From Ustilaginoidea virens (lineage: Eukaryota; Ascomycota; Sordariomycetes; Hypocreales; Clavicipitaceae): a stretch of DNA of 64,000 bases. Shown here one piece after another: positions 46,370 to 57,789 of this stretch. How positions within the stretch are numbered: position 1 is the first letter of the stretch; the number at the start of each line of letters is the position of its first letter. The stretch spans positions 124,001-188,000 of the forward strand of contig NC_057318.1 in NCBI RefSeq assembly GCF_000687475.1, written 5' to 3'. A model generated the notes under the pieces. That model was not told the origin of the DNA, did no database searches, and saw only the letters and a program-made list of their open reading frames with translations. The position numbers and the translations under genes are program-made.

Positions 46370-47960
46370 AACCCCTAGAGACCCTTTTGAGTAGTCGGAC
46401 CGTATAGAGATTGAAGTATTATAAGCCTATAATGTATTCCGATTTATTACCTTTAATATCAATCAATATGGAGCCCAACGCCTATTTAACTCACGTATGG
46501 TACGAGAAATCAAGGGCAAAGGCATGGATATGCCGTACGAGAAGTCTAGGCTTGTAATATAAGGTCATAGTGATAACGAGAAGTAATTTATATTGACTTA
46601 ATCCCCCACAATTTAATGGGCGAGTTAAAGGCTACTAATATCAATAGCTCCATCACTATAACGTTCTCACAGCCTATTCCTTTGGATACGTGATATTACG
46701 CAGGCTTACGTGTAATCTTCCATAACCCTCAATCGTTTAATTATCGCCAAGCTACCTAAGCAAATAGCGCATCAATACCCCGATAATACGATTATGGAAG
46801 TAGTAAAGCCACTATACGGAATAGCTGAAGCAGGCACCTACTGGTGGGCAATATACTTCCGGCACTATCGCGAGAAGTTGGGTATAACCATATCGACTTA
46901 TGACCCCTATTTGCTGATATCTGCTGGTAACGACCGTACTGGTATTACTGACCGCAATGGCGTTACTGACCGTACTGACGTCCCTAACTATGCTGGCAAT
47001 ACTAGTATATGCTTTGGTATTGTGGGTATGCAGACTGACGATACCCTTGGCCTAAGTGACGATGCCTTCTTCTAATGGGAAGAATTGGAGCTTACTAAGG
47101 CAGGCTTTAATGCCAAGCCTAAGACGAGGCTATTACTAATTGTGTCCCTAATATTTAACGGATGTGTGCTGACGGTCACTACCGACGGCATAATGACGTT
47201 ATGCCAGAAAGGTCAAAGCATGAAGATCACAACTATCGATAAGAATGCGCCTACGGCCCAGCGTAATTATGTCGAGTAACGCGCTCGCGGTACTTATGTG
47301 GCTACGGTCTGCTAGCCTAAGGCGTCTTTTGACCTATCTGTCGCAGTATAATATTAGCAACCTGACCCTGAAGATATCGCGAGGTTGAATAAACGCCTTT
47401 AATGGCAGCGTGATAACTAGGATCGTGGCTTACGGTACATCAATTTAGCCCTTACCACAGCTAAGATCTTTGTATTTATTGACGGATCCTTTGCCAATAA
47501 TAAAGATTTAAGCTCCCAGATTGGTTACGTGATTGTATTAGGGAATAAGACAGATACTGCGAATAACGCCTTCCAGCTGACCGGTAATATTATTACTTAC
47601 AGCTCTATAAAGAGCAAGCGGGTAATGCGTAGCGCACTCGCTTCGGAGCTGTATAGCATGGTGCAAGGGGTCGATATCGCATATGCGATAGGCACGACCC
47701 TTAACATGATTACCAGTAGGCTGGGATTACTGAAGATCCCTATAGTTGTATGTACGGATTCGTTTTCGCTGTACGAATGCCTTATTAAGCTAAGTACTAC
47801 TAAGGAAAAGAGGCTTATGATAGATATTATGGCCCTACGATAGTTATATAAGCGCCGGGAGATTTATAAGATCTGTTGGATTAATGGGAATGATAATCTC
47901 GCCGATGTAATAACTAAGGGAACGCCTAATAAAGCCCTTGAGACCTTTATCGACCGAAAT
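46370..47960 (+). pseudogene. Reverse transcriptase and RNase H remnant of family A element
   Basis: RT is recognised by RDITQAYV, MEVVKPLYGIAEAGTYWWAIYFRHYREKLGI and VGMQTDDTLGLSDDAFF, where MQTDD fills the YxDD position. RNase H-like sequence follows with VFIDGSFANNKDLSSQIGYVIVL, SKRVMRSALASELYSMVQGVDIAYAI and DNLADVITKGTPNKALETFI (to about 47960). The longest stop-free pieces are about 100 codons. Confidence 0.82.
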
Positions 47961-48312
47961 TAGGCTGTTATACGTGTGGAAGGGTGGGTAAAGAGGCCGG
48001 TCAATATCTGACTGCGTTTGGAAGGTATTAGTGATATAATAGGTGGCAAGTGTGTGGATTTTCCTATATTTAATGTTGTATTCAATGCGGCCGTTTTTCC
48101 TATGTTTACTGCCGCCCCTTTTTGCCCCTTTGTTTGGCTGCGATATTTAATATACCGGCTGTACGGTATGAGCCTATATAAGCCGGCCGCGCGGCGCGAT
48201 GGCGTTATCGGCGGCATAACCTGCCGAGACCGCGCCGCACTTTTCTTTCTATGTGTGCGCCTTACATCCTAGCGATTCCGATATTTGCTTCTATAAAAAG
48301 AGAAGCTGCCAG

Positions 48313-48653
48313 TGTCGGAATCGCTATCGTAAGGTGCCTAATTGGGCATATTGCGACGGATGTGCCGCGCACACCCGTTGCGCATGATGTGGCCACTTTT
48401 GCCCCTTTTGCCCCTGTGCCCTTGAGCCCGGTAGGGCACGCGGGCAGCCCGGCCTGACCGCGCCGATGCACGTGACTACGGCACGCACAAAAAGGCTATA
48501 TCGTGTAATTACTCTTTTGCTTCCTTTCTTTCCTCTTAGTTAATCAGTCATAATCAAAGAAGTAATCATACCTTTGACCGGTGACCTCACGGTACTTGAT
48601 ACCACGCGCGCAACCCTACGTACAACTGGGTACCCCTTGATGTGACACCAACA
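48313..48653 (+). repeat. Right LTR of family A element
   Basis: It begins TGTCGGAATC and ends GTGACACCAACA, followed by the ATTAC duplication. It is the same length as the left LTR at 33047. A purine run AAAAAGAGAAG near 48296-48306 lies just upstream and may be the polypurine tract. Confidence 0.93.
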
Positions 48654-48658
48654 ATTAC

Positions 48659-50193
48659 CCCTATTCCTATTACTGCAACTAATAAGGAACTTATAGAGGC
48701 TATTAGCCCTACTACCTAATATTCTGCTATTATAACTAGTAAAGACCCTATAAAGGTTACTAGCCCTACTCCTGCCCCTATAGCTGCTGATATAGAATAT
48801 CAAAAGTTATTATAATTAGCCGGCATTTGGCATATACGGCTAGGGTATATAGGTATTTAGCTACTTAAAAAGACCTATACTAATACCTATCTAGTCTACC
48901 TTTTAAAGAAGAAGGTTATTACTAAAACGACCTTTATTACCTTTATCTACTAAAATAAAGGTATAGGCCCTATTTCTAGTAGCCTTAAAGAAGACTTTTA
49001 TAGAGGGTAAAATATAGGTTTAAAGTGGGTATCTAGTAGTAAAGAACCTACTATTTTACTAGATAACCTAAAAAGTATTTATAATCCTACTAACTCTACT
49101 AACCTTATTAGTATTACTAATACTAATACTATATTGGATGACCTAAAAAGTATGCCGGACCCTACTAATTTTACTAGTATTACTAATGCTACCCCGGATG
49201 GTACTACTAATACTAATGCTACTATAGATTACCTTTTTAAGTTAAAAGGTATTATACTATAATCCCCGGCTATTATAAAAGATGACCTTATAGATATCCT
49301 TATTAGCCTTAATCCTACTGACCTTACTAGTCCTACTAGCCCTACTGGCTCTATTAGACCTATTAGCCCTACTATACCTATTAGTCCTACCGACTTTATT
49401 AGCCCTACCGATTTATTCCCTTAGGAAGGTAATGTTGATATAAACTCGGTATACCCAGTTGTACGTAGGGTCGCGCGCGTGGTATCAGGTACCGTGAGGT
49501 CACGAAGCAACGGATTCTATTGCTTTACTTATAACTGACTATCTAAAAGGAAAGAAAGGAAGCAAAAGAGGGTAATTACACGATGTGGCCTTTTTGTGCG
49601 TGCCGCTGTCACGTGCATCGGCGCAGTCGGGCCGGGCTGCCCGCGTGCCCTACCGGGCTCAGGGGTAAAGGGGCAAAAGGGGCCAAAGTGGCCACATCGT
49701 GCGCATCGGGTGTGCGCGGCACATCCGTCGCAATGTGCCCAATTGGTGCCCAATTGGGCACCTTGCGACAGCGATTCCGACAGGTAATACCTTATATCAC
49801 CTAATATGGGATTCCTACTATACAGTTAAGCGTAAGCTAGCTAAAAAGGCCCCTAATAGTACGCTTAATAGCTAGAAGAATATGCTACGAAGCCTTAAAA
49901 AAGACCTTTAGATAAAAGCACTATTTAAGGAATTTAAGCAGCTTTTAAATACTAAAGTCTTCTAATTTATTCTTAAGTCTAGCATTCCTATTAATAGGAA
50001 AATTATATACAATAAGACTATTTTTCGGGTTAAAAAGGATACTAATAATCAGCTTATAAAATATAAGGCTAGATTAGTTATTAAGCGCTTTATATAAATC
50101 GAAAGAAAGGACTTCTAGTATACTTATACTTCTACCTCTATCCTACCTACTTATAGGGTTATACTAGCTTTAGCTACTAATAATAACTAAGAG
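48659..50193 (+). pseudogene. Integrase-deleted pol segment of outer Copia element
   Basis: After the family A insert the outer element continues with LAGIWHIRLGYIGI and KKTYTNT and then jumps directly to YLVYLLKKKVITKTTF: the integrase catalytic core is missing (759 bases relative to the sister copy, bounded there by repeated TAATAC). RT begins after the inverted solo LTR (from 49788) with FRVKKDTNNQLIKYKARLVI. Stops are everywhere. Confidence 0.78.
49433..49782 (-). mobile_element. Solo LTR of family A, reverse orientation
   Basis: A 350-base copy of the family A LTR lies on the minus strand, flanked by GGTAA at 49428-49432 and 49783-49787. It differs from the full element's LTRs by a duplicated half of the central palindrome (GCCCAATTGG repeated near 49739-49760) and at its TG-proximal end on the plus strand. 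Confidence 0.92.
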
Positions 50194-50437
50194 TGTCACG
50201 GGCTCGGGCTACGCCCGCGCCACAATGTGGCTAGGACTCGGGCTGCGCCCGCGTCTAGCCTAAGAAGGGCAACAGACGGAGTCACGGGACTATACTAGGA
50301 CTCCGATACGTGTCATGATCGGGATATAAATAGACTAGATAGAAGGTTCCTACTTGGATCCTTTTCTTTCCTCTTTAGTCTATTTAATACATATCATTGA
50401 CGCCTATTTGCAGTCGCCCTAGGGCCAGTCCTTTACA
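50194..50437 (+). mobile_element. Solo LTR of Gypsy-linked family D
   Basis: This 244-base LTR starts TGTCACGGG and ends CCTTTACA, flanked by AAGAG (50189-50193 and 50438-50442). It has a TATAAATA box at 50325-50332 and two similar hairpins (CGGGC-TAC-GCCCG at 50205-50217 and CGGGC-TGC-GCCCG at 50239-50251). The same LTR starts the Gypsy element at 60446, which gives the orientation. Confidence 0.93.
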
Positions 50438-50442
50438 AAGAG

Positions 50443-50511
50443 ATAGAATAAATCGACTTTATAGGCGCCTTTTTAAATAGCGAGCTTTTTAAGACTATTT
50501 ATATAGATATT
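50443..50511 (+). pseudogene. RT fragment of outer Copia element, before the sister insertion
   Basis: About 70 bases read IDFIGAFLNSELFKTIYIDI, a Copia RT block. The reading continues at 57790 as LNGFLKFIESLL, proving that 50512-57784 was inserted between them. Confidence 0.85.
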
Positions 50512-51252
50512 TATTGCAATTCTCAAGGTCACTATAAAAGCAGAGCCTTACTAGCTAGCTAGATGGCACAAGACTGTCTGCGACCTGTGAACTAATCTTA
50601 GTATAAATACTAGATTTTTCACCAAGTCCTAAGACTATACAAGTGCTATAAAGCAGGGCAAGTGTAAAGGCAAGGCAAATATAAGATAACTAGAAACGCA
50701 GGGAAGGTGGGAGTTAAGAGGCATATAGTGCATTAACAGACTCGATTGTGCTACCCTTCTACTATCTAGAAAGAAGGGGAAAAGCTATCCTATATATACA
50801 CGAAGGAGGGGTGGGCCCAGGCATCCAAGGTAGCCAGTAAGAAAGCTCCCCGTAATGCTCGCTATGCCACGTATATAATACGTCAGCAGCCCCACTATAT
50901 CCAGCCTTTCCAACCACCCTAACCACCACACTAGTAATTAGCCACCACGCTAGTGACTAACCACCACGCTAGTAACTACCTACCACACTAGTAGACTAGC
51001 CACCACACTAGTAGGCCGCCACCACACTAGTAGGCCCACCACGCTAATTTAGCAATGCCACACCTTTTTTTTAATAAGACCTACCTTACTTGATATACAG
51101 TAAATAATCCACTGAAAATCCTAAGGTAAAAGGCAAAGGCCTAAGGTTGGTAAGACTACCGTAAGTCCAAGAGGCGGTATAAGGACTAGAAGGTCAGTAA
51201 GCCAGTAGGGCATTAGGCCAGCAGCCTAGTAGGCTACTATAGGATTTTAACA
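50512..51252 (-). repeat. 3' LTR of family B element
   Basis: On the plus strand it begins TATTGCAATTC and ends ATTTTAACA. A minisatellite of about seven 17-20 base units with consensus CCACCACACTAGTAG-CTAG lies at about 50930-51052. It differs from the 57044 copy at a handful of sites; every one I noted is a C/T or G/A transition. Confidence 0.93.
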
Positions 51253-51299
51253 CCCCCTCTGATTAGCTACTGTAGTAGCAAGCTAATTGTATAAAGGAT

Positions 51300-52021
51300 A
51301 GGGAAAGAAAATGCAGTAAAAAGTGCTAAGGAAAAACATAAGAAAAACCTTAGTAAAAGTATGTTAGTATAAGTTAGCAGGCCCTAAGACCTAGTAACTC
51401 GCGGAACCTAGTAAATTTAGGGCCCGGCAGTGGCTTAGTAAGGCCGTCAGCAGGCATACTATTAGTAGGTAAGTAGGTAATTTTAACCAAGCCTAGCTGG
51501 GCTTGCTCCCTAATATACCGGAATTTTAATAGCGTATGCTTAGTGCGAGCATGCTGATTAGGGTCGTTAGAATTCGAAATAGAGCCCTGGTTATCGCAGT
51601 ATAGCGGTATAGGGCGTATAATATCAATTTCCAGCTCCTTACAAAGGTTAGAAAGCCACTATACTTCACGGATAGTCTCAAGTAATGCATCAGATTCAGC
51701 TTCTAAAGTAGATAGCACTACTAAAGAGGCTCGCTTAGAACGCCAGCTAATAGGACCACTATTAATAGTAGTTAAGAAGCCTCCAGTAGATTTAGAGGTT
51801 TCTTTACAGCCAGCAAAATCGCTATCAGAATAAGCGGTTATAATAGGCTGTTGGTTGCTTTTAGTAGTACTAAAGCAAATAGCTAGGTTCTCAGTGCCTT
51901 TAAGGTAGCTAAAGCTTCCTTTCGCAGCATTTAGATGCATATTAGTTGCCTTGGACATAAACCGAGAAAGGTATTGGGTAGGGAATGCTAGGTCGGGTCT
52001 AGTCATCATCATAAGCCACAT
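51300..52021 (-). pseudogene. RNase H region of family B element
   Basis: The open part (52021-51659) reads MWLMMMTRPDLAFPTQYLSRFM, ITAYSDSDFAGC, GPISWRSKRASLVVLSTLEAESDALLETIREV, a normal Copia RNase H with its conserved Asp and Glu. The C-terminal remainder continues with stops to about 51400. Confidence 0.85.
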
Positions 52022-52288
52022 TATAGTGCCAGTAAGGCTCTGATAAAGGCTTTGATCAGTGGGGCTAAGATCTTTTCCACTAAATTCATTTAGAATCCCT
52101 GGTTGAAGTGGAATAAGCTAAGGTTTAGTATCCTGTAAGCCGAATTTAGCTAGAACCTCTGCTATAAATTGGGCTTAGTGTAGCCACAATAGACCTTCCT
52201 TCCTATTTCGTATAATCTGTACACCTAGGAAGAAAGAAGCCGGACCGCGGTCTTCTATAGCATAGACCTTATGAAATTTCCTTTTTAG

Positions 52289-53100
52289 CTAGTTAATATA
52301 AGTTATATTTAGACCAACTAATAGGCAATCGTCAACATAAGTAACGATAAAGGTGCTGGTTTGCTTATTATAAAAGACGGCAGCATTAGAGGCTAAAGGT
52401 AAAAAACCTTCACTAGAAATTAGGTCTTTAAGCCGGTGTTGCCATTCGCGGGGTGCTTGTTTTAGCCCATATAGGGCCTTCTTTAGTAAGATAACTTGCT
52501 TAATAGAAGGGTTAAATCCAGCTTCTTTAAGCAAAATTAGTAGCCGTTATCGCTAAATATCAGACCAAAGCTTGCTATCGCTATTAGTTAGTAGGCTTTC
52601 TGTAAATTCAAGAAATCCGTCAGGGATATCCATATAAATAGTCTCAGAAAGCTCGCTATTTAGAAAGGCACCTATAAAGTCAATTTGCTCTATTTCCCAA
52701 TTATTACTAGCAGCCACAGCCAGTATAACCCTCCAGGTAGGTGGAATAAAGGTAGAAGCATAAGTATGCTGAAAATCCTTTCCTTCGACTTACATAAAGC
52801 CCTTAACAACTAATCTAGCCTTATATTTTATAGGCTGATTATTAGCATCCTTTTTAACCCGAAAAACAGGCCTATTGCGTATAATTTTCCTATCAATAGG
52901 AACGTTAGACTTAGGAATAAATTGGAAGACTTTAGTATCCAATAGCTGCTCAAATTCCTTAAATAATGCCTTTATCTAAAGGTCTTTTTCAGGGCTTCGT
53001 AGCACATCCTTCCAGCTATTAGGCGTACTATCGGGGGCCTTTTTAGCTAGTTTACGCTTAGCTGCATAGCAGGAATCCCATATCAGGTGGCATAAATCCT
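52289..53100 (-). pseudogene. Reverse transcriptase region of family B element
   Basis: Motifs on the minus strand include ARLVVKGF, IDFIGAFLNSELSETIYMDIPDGF, VILLKKALYGLKQAPREWQHRLKDL and the active-site FIVTYVDDCLLVG. A few stops interrupt it. Here the GLKQAP Gln codon is intact CAA (52459-52457), the reference for the TAA in the two other Copia copies. Confidence 0.87.
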
Positions 53101-53254
53101 GATTAGGGAATAAGTCAGTAAGGCCAGTAGGGTCGGTAGGGCCCGTAGGATTAGTCGGGCCAGCAGGGCCAGTAGGGCCAGCAGGGCCATTAATATCGGT
53201 AGGATTAAGGCTAGTAAGGATATCTATAAGGTCATCCTTTGCAGTAGCCGGGGA

Positions 53255-54817
53255 CTATATTATAGGACGATTATCCAAGGTAGCATTAGTAACGCTAATA
53301 AAATTAGTAGGGTCCGGTATTCTTTCTAGGTCATCCGGTATAACATTAGTATTAGTAATGTTAGTAAGGTTAGTAGGGTCCGAGATGCTTTCAAGGTCAT
53401 CCAGTAAAATAGCAGGTTCTCTGCTAGATACCCCCTCTAAACCTGTATTTTGCCCTCTGTGAAAGTCTCCTTCTAGGCCATTAGAAATAGGGCCTATACC
53501 TTCATTTTGATGAATAAAGGTAATAAAAGTTGTTTTAGTAACAACCTTCTTCTTTAGAAGGTAGACCAGGTAAGTATTATTACCTAGAGTGGCAAGGAGC
53601 CTACCAGGCTCGGTACGGGGCGCTAATTTGCGGCTTTTTACACGCTTTTCGTGTGGTATAAGCACTTCAATAGCTGCTCCAATAGCCCTAAGGTTAATAA
53701 GATCAGGGTAGTGCTCCGGCGTAATATGGTCATAATCCTTTAGTAGCTCCTAATAGGGGCTAGAAGGTCTGTTAGTAACAGCTGTTATATTTACTAGCAT
53801 AACAACGCCAGTAATTACAGCAGACCAGAGGTTAGATGGTAGCCTTGACCAGGCCATAGTAGCACATAGCCTATCAGCTATAACCCTAATGGAGCGCTCA
53901 GCTAGGCCGTTTTGTTCGTAAATATAGGGGCAAGATGTATTAAAAGTTATACCCTGTTCGACAAGCCAATCACTAAGCATTTTATTAATTTCATTTCCAC
54001 CATCATAGTGGAATTCAACAGGCGTTTTACCATATCTGACCTATAGGCTCTATATAAAGCTCTGTAATGCTTTAAATACAATAGTGCCTTCCCTATTAGG
54101 CAGTAAGTAAAGCCAACGGAATCGGGATTTTCTGTCCACTAATATAAGGGCAACAGGTCGTTTATTGTATAGTGTGGGTGATATAGCAAAAGTATCACCT
54201 TCTATAATATCCAGGCATTTAGCTGGATTAGGTATCGCATCTTTAGAAGGTCTTCTAACCTTCTTAGCCTGTATACAGGCTAGACAGCGAAAATCAGTAT
54301 CTTTAACCTTATTAAGGTTAGGTAGACCAGGGGTATTAGCACAGGTCTTTTTAAGCAGCTGAATACCTATATGCCCTAGCCGTACATGCCAAATGCCGGC
54401 TAATTGTAATAGCTTCTGATATTCTATATCAGCAGCTATAGGGGCAGGAGTAGGGTTAGTAACCTCTACAGGGTCTTCGCTAGTCGTAATAGCAGAAGGT
54501 TGGGTAGTAGGGCTAGTAGCCTCTACAGGTTCCTTACTAGTCGCAGTAGTAGGAACGGGGGTAATAGTGGTTTCCTCAGGATCACTATAATCAGCAGGGT
54601 TAGTAGGGCTGGGGACCTCTACTACTATACTATTAGTATAGTGGCTACAAGGTTGATGCAGTAGTGGTGTGTCTATTCCTTTCTGTGGAAGGAAAAAGCC
54701 GTATTTTTCGAAGTTAAAAATGCCGATGCATTTACGGCTTGCTAACCAAAGCTGATTTTTAATTAGTACCCCTTTAGCGGCATAGTGCTTTACACCGCTA
54801 ATGATGTTAATATCCAA
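53255..54817 (-). pseudogene. Integrase region of family B element
   Basis: It holds the end of protease (DINIISGVKHYAAKGVLIKNQLW), the zinc finger (WHVRLGHIGIQLLKKTC...CLACIQAKK), and the DDE core (D in LILVDRKSRF, D in the following segment, E in YEQNGLAERS). The C-terminal LLKKKVVTKTTFITF motif is intact. A Pro/Thr-rich linker (about 54,640-54,430) lies before the zinc finger. Stops separate three long open pieces. Confidence 0.87.
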
Positions 54818-54849
54818 GGTAGGAATATATAGTGCATTCTTGAGCTCTA

Positions 54850-56299
54850 TAATACCCCATTTGGTAGGATTAACGCCCTATAGCATAGTAAATCGTACTA
54901 TGCCCCAACCAGTAGGGGAAATAGGGCCACTACCAGTAGTAATTACCGGCTTATCATCCTTCTCAAAATAGTGAAAAGTAGTGAAATGCTTCTTATCATT
55001 AACAATATGATAAGTGGAGCCTATATTATAAAGGAGGGCATCCTTAGGGGTCCTACCGCCTGATTTAGCACTATAGCTTATATCAGTGGATGTAGTGGAA
55101 GAAGAATAAGATATATTAGTATCCTAGGTATTATAGTTGCCTATAATAAAGGCCTTAACGTCTTACTGATTGCTGCTAGAGTCCTATTTCTTCTTCTGTT
55201 GCTGCTTCTTTTTCCTATTATTAGTAGAATTATTCTTGCTATTATTAGTAGAAGCGGTATTAGTAGACCCTTTATTCTTAGAGTCTTTGGGAGCCTTAAG
55301 CTGCTTAGGGTTATTATTAGCAGCTACTTTATTAGACCCTTTAGAACGCTGTTCTTCTAGTAGGTCAACTATAAAATACTGGAGGTTAAATTTGCTGCTG
55401 TTAATAACACCCTGGGCGCTATAAGCCCTAATCATAGAGCGTTGGCGTTCCGTCCAGCGGGTAAATACCCCCTCTACAGCCCAAAGATACTAGTTAATTT
55501 GGTCGAAAGAGTCGATCTTAAAACCTAGGATTCTGAGGCGAGAAATATAGCTATTAAATTCGCTATTAAAAGCCTCTAAGGTGCCCTTATAACCGGTAAA
55601 TGTAAGGGTGTAAAAGGTAGGGTATAAGTATGCCCGCTGTACTTCTGGTGAGTGGCAATACTAGGCCACTAGCAGAAGGTAAGCTTCCTCTAGGTCATTA
55701 CACCAGTCTATAGCCTCTGCAGCTTCTTCACCATAGCTATTCTTTAGCATTAGTAGTAGAAATACCTGCTCAGACTCATCAAAATGCCTTGCTATAGAGG
55801 GGTCGTTAACAAAGTTAGCTATTTTAAAGGCCCTGAGTTGTATTGTAAGGGCCTGCTTCTACTAGTCGAAATTATAGGGGCTTTTTAGCTTTTGGGACTC
55901 CTTAAAGCGGTTGGCAGTCTTAGCTAATTCCTTAATAGCCCCATCACTAATTTGGTTGGTGATAGTTGTTGGTGGCGTTGTATAAATAGGCTCTTTACCT
56001 TTATATTTTATAGGCGTAGAAGGTTGGTCGATTTCCATAACGTTAGCTTTACTATCATTATCTTTAGTGGTAGTCTTAGTGGAAGGTCCAGCTTCAGTGG
56101 CTTTAGTAGACTTCTTGTTAGTAGCCTGGATAGCCTGGGTAGCCTGGGAATCGTTATTTTGCCTACTAACTAGGCCCTGTATAAGGTCAGTTAGTATATT
56201 CATCTGGGATTTCATATCGTCCATATCTAGCTGTAGCTGTGCATTAGTATTAACTTCAGTATCGGATTCAGGGACCTTATAGGATCCTGACTCTGCCAT
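54850..56299 (-). pseudogene. gag and protease region of family B element
   Basis: The gag start is ATG 56299 (MAESGSYKVPESDTEV). The first 145 residues are open and include AIKELAKTANRFKESQKLKSPYNFD. A Lys/Gln/Asn-rich tail (NSTNNRKKKQQQKKK) lies near 55200-55240. Protease continues toward 54850. Stops lie in between. Confidence 0.82.
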
Positions 56300-57043
56300 A
56301 GTGGGCAAAAAGGGTTTAAAAATCCGTTGAAAAATAGTGCCGATAGTTGTAAAACAGAGGAATAACTAGCTGAATAGCTAGCAAAATAGTCGAGTAATAA
56401 GCTGGAAAGTCAGTAAATATAGTGGCTAGTAGCCTACTATAAAAGGTAACCGCAGAATGTAGCGGCAGGTCTCAATATAAAAAAGCACGGATGCCGTAGG
56501 CGTTGTGCAAGTCCGTATTATAGCGTTGGTATTCAAGGTGCTTATATGGTGCTGTAATATCAAGGTGCCGTAAGTGCCGTAGGTGCCGTAGGTGCCGTAG
56601 GTGCTATAGGTGCCGTAATATAAAAGGTGCCGTAAATGCCGTACCAAAAGTGCTATAAGTGGAAGAGTATAACAGGTGCCGTACAGTGCAGTAGGTATCG
56701 TACACTAGGTGCAAAGGTGTTATACAGTGGTATAGTATGGTAGATATCACACTATAAAATCCGTAGGTGCCGTAGGTTACGCCGAAAATAACGTAAGGTT
56801 ACGCTAAAAGTGCCGTGAGGTTACGCCGTAAGTTGCCGTTAGGTACGCCGTTGATTGCCGCAGGGTAATACCGTAGGTAATAAGGGTAAGCCAAAGGTGA
56901 TAATAGGTAAGCTGAAGTTAATAAGGGTAAGCCGAAGATACCAAAGGATAGCTATATTAGTAGTACTAATAAGCAAAAGAGACCAAGGGGTGAACACAAA
57001 AAGGTAGGGTTAAAACAAAGAAGTAAAACCCGGGCTCATAACC

Positions 57044-57784
57044 TATTGCAATTCTCAAGGTCACTATAAAAGCAGAGCCTTACTAGCTAGCTAGATGGCA
57101 TAAGACTGTCTGCGACCTGTGAACTAATCTTAGTATAAATACTAGATTTTTCACCAAGTCCTAAGACTATACAAGTGCTATAAAGCAGGGCAAGTGTAAA
57201 GGCAAGGCAAATATAAGATAACCAGAAACGCAGGGAAGGTGGGAGTTAAGAGGCATATAGTGCATTAACAGACTCGATTATGCTACCCTTCTACTATCTA
57301 GAAAGAAGGGGAAAAGCTATCCTATATATACACAAAGGAGGGGTGGGCCCAGGCATCCAAGGTAGCCAGTAAGAAAGCTCCCCGTAATGCTCGCTATGCC
57401 ACGTATATAATACGTCAGCAGCCCCACTATATCCAGCCTTTCCAACCACCCTAACCACCACACTAGTAATTAGCCACCACGCTAGTGACTAACCACCACG
57501 CTAGTGACTACCCACCACACTAGTGGACTAGCCACCACACTAGTAGGCCGCCACCACACTAGTAGGCCCACCACGCTAATTTAGCAATGCCACACCTTTT
57601 TTTTAATAAGACCTACCTTACTTGATATACAGTAAATAATCCACTGAAAATCCTAAGGTAAAAGGCAAAGGCCTAAGGTTGGTAAGACTACCATAAGTCC
57701 AAGAGGCGGTATAAGGACTAGAAGGTCAGTAAGCCAGTAGGGCATTAGGCCAGCAGCCTAGTAGGCTACTATAGGATTTTAACA
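57044..57784 (-). repeat. 5' LTR of family B element
   Basis: It is the same length as the 3' LTR at 50512. The plus-strand start TATTGCAATTC abuts the primer site at 57029-57043, and the end ATTTTAACA abuts the ATATT duplication. Confidence 0.93.
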
Positions 57785-57789
57785 ATATT

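Larger units (their letters stand above)
33047..48653 (+). mobile_element. Second-level Copia retrotransposon (family A)
   Basis: LTRs of 341 bases lie at 33047-33387 and 48313-48653, flanked by ATTAC (33042-33046 and 48654-48658). Without the nested third element it is about 7.3 kb. The coding order protease, integrase, RT, RNase H marks it as Copia, of the fungal group with DTGAS protease, HHCC zinc finger (LHHRFGHPS...CHxCQ), DWIVxDARPNFASAEF integrase core and PLYGIAEAGTYWWA in RT. Stops interrupt all parts. Confidence 0.92.
50512..57784 (-). mobile_element. Family B Copia retrotransposon, best preserved copy
   Basis: LTRs of 741 bases (57044-57784 as 5' and 50512-51252 as 3' LTR on the minus strand) are flanked by ATATT at 50507-50511 and 57785-57789. 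The unmutated primer site (GGTTATGAGCCCGGG on the minus strand) is at 57029-57043 and the polypurine tract AGAGGGGG at 51253-51260. At 7273 bases it has the whole gag-protease-integrase-RT-RNase H order and fewer stops than the other copies, so it is the youngest full element in the outer nest. Even so, no complete open frame remains. Confidence 0.95.

Noticed and set aside
50930..51052. CRISPR-like repeat array
   Set aside because: Units are adjacent, vary in sequence, lack unique spacers, lie inside LTRs and the genome is fungal.
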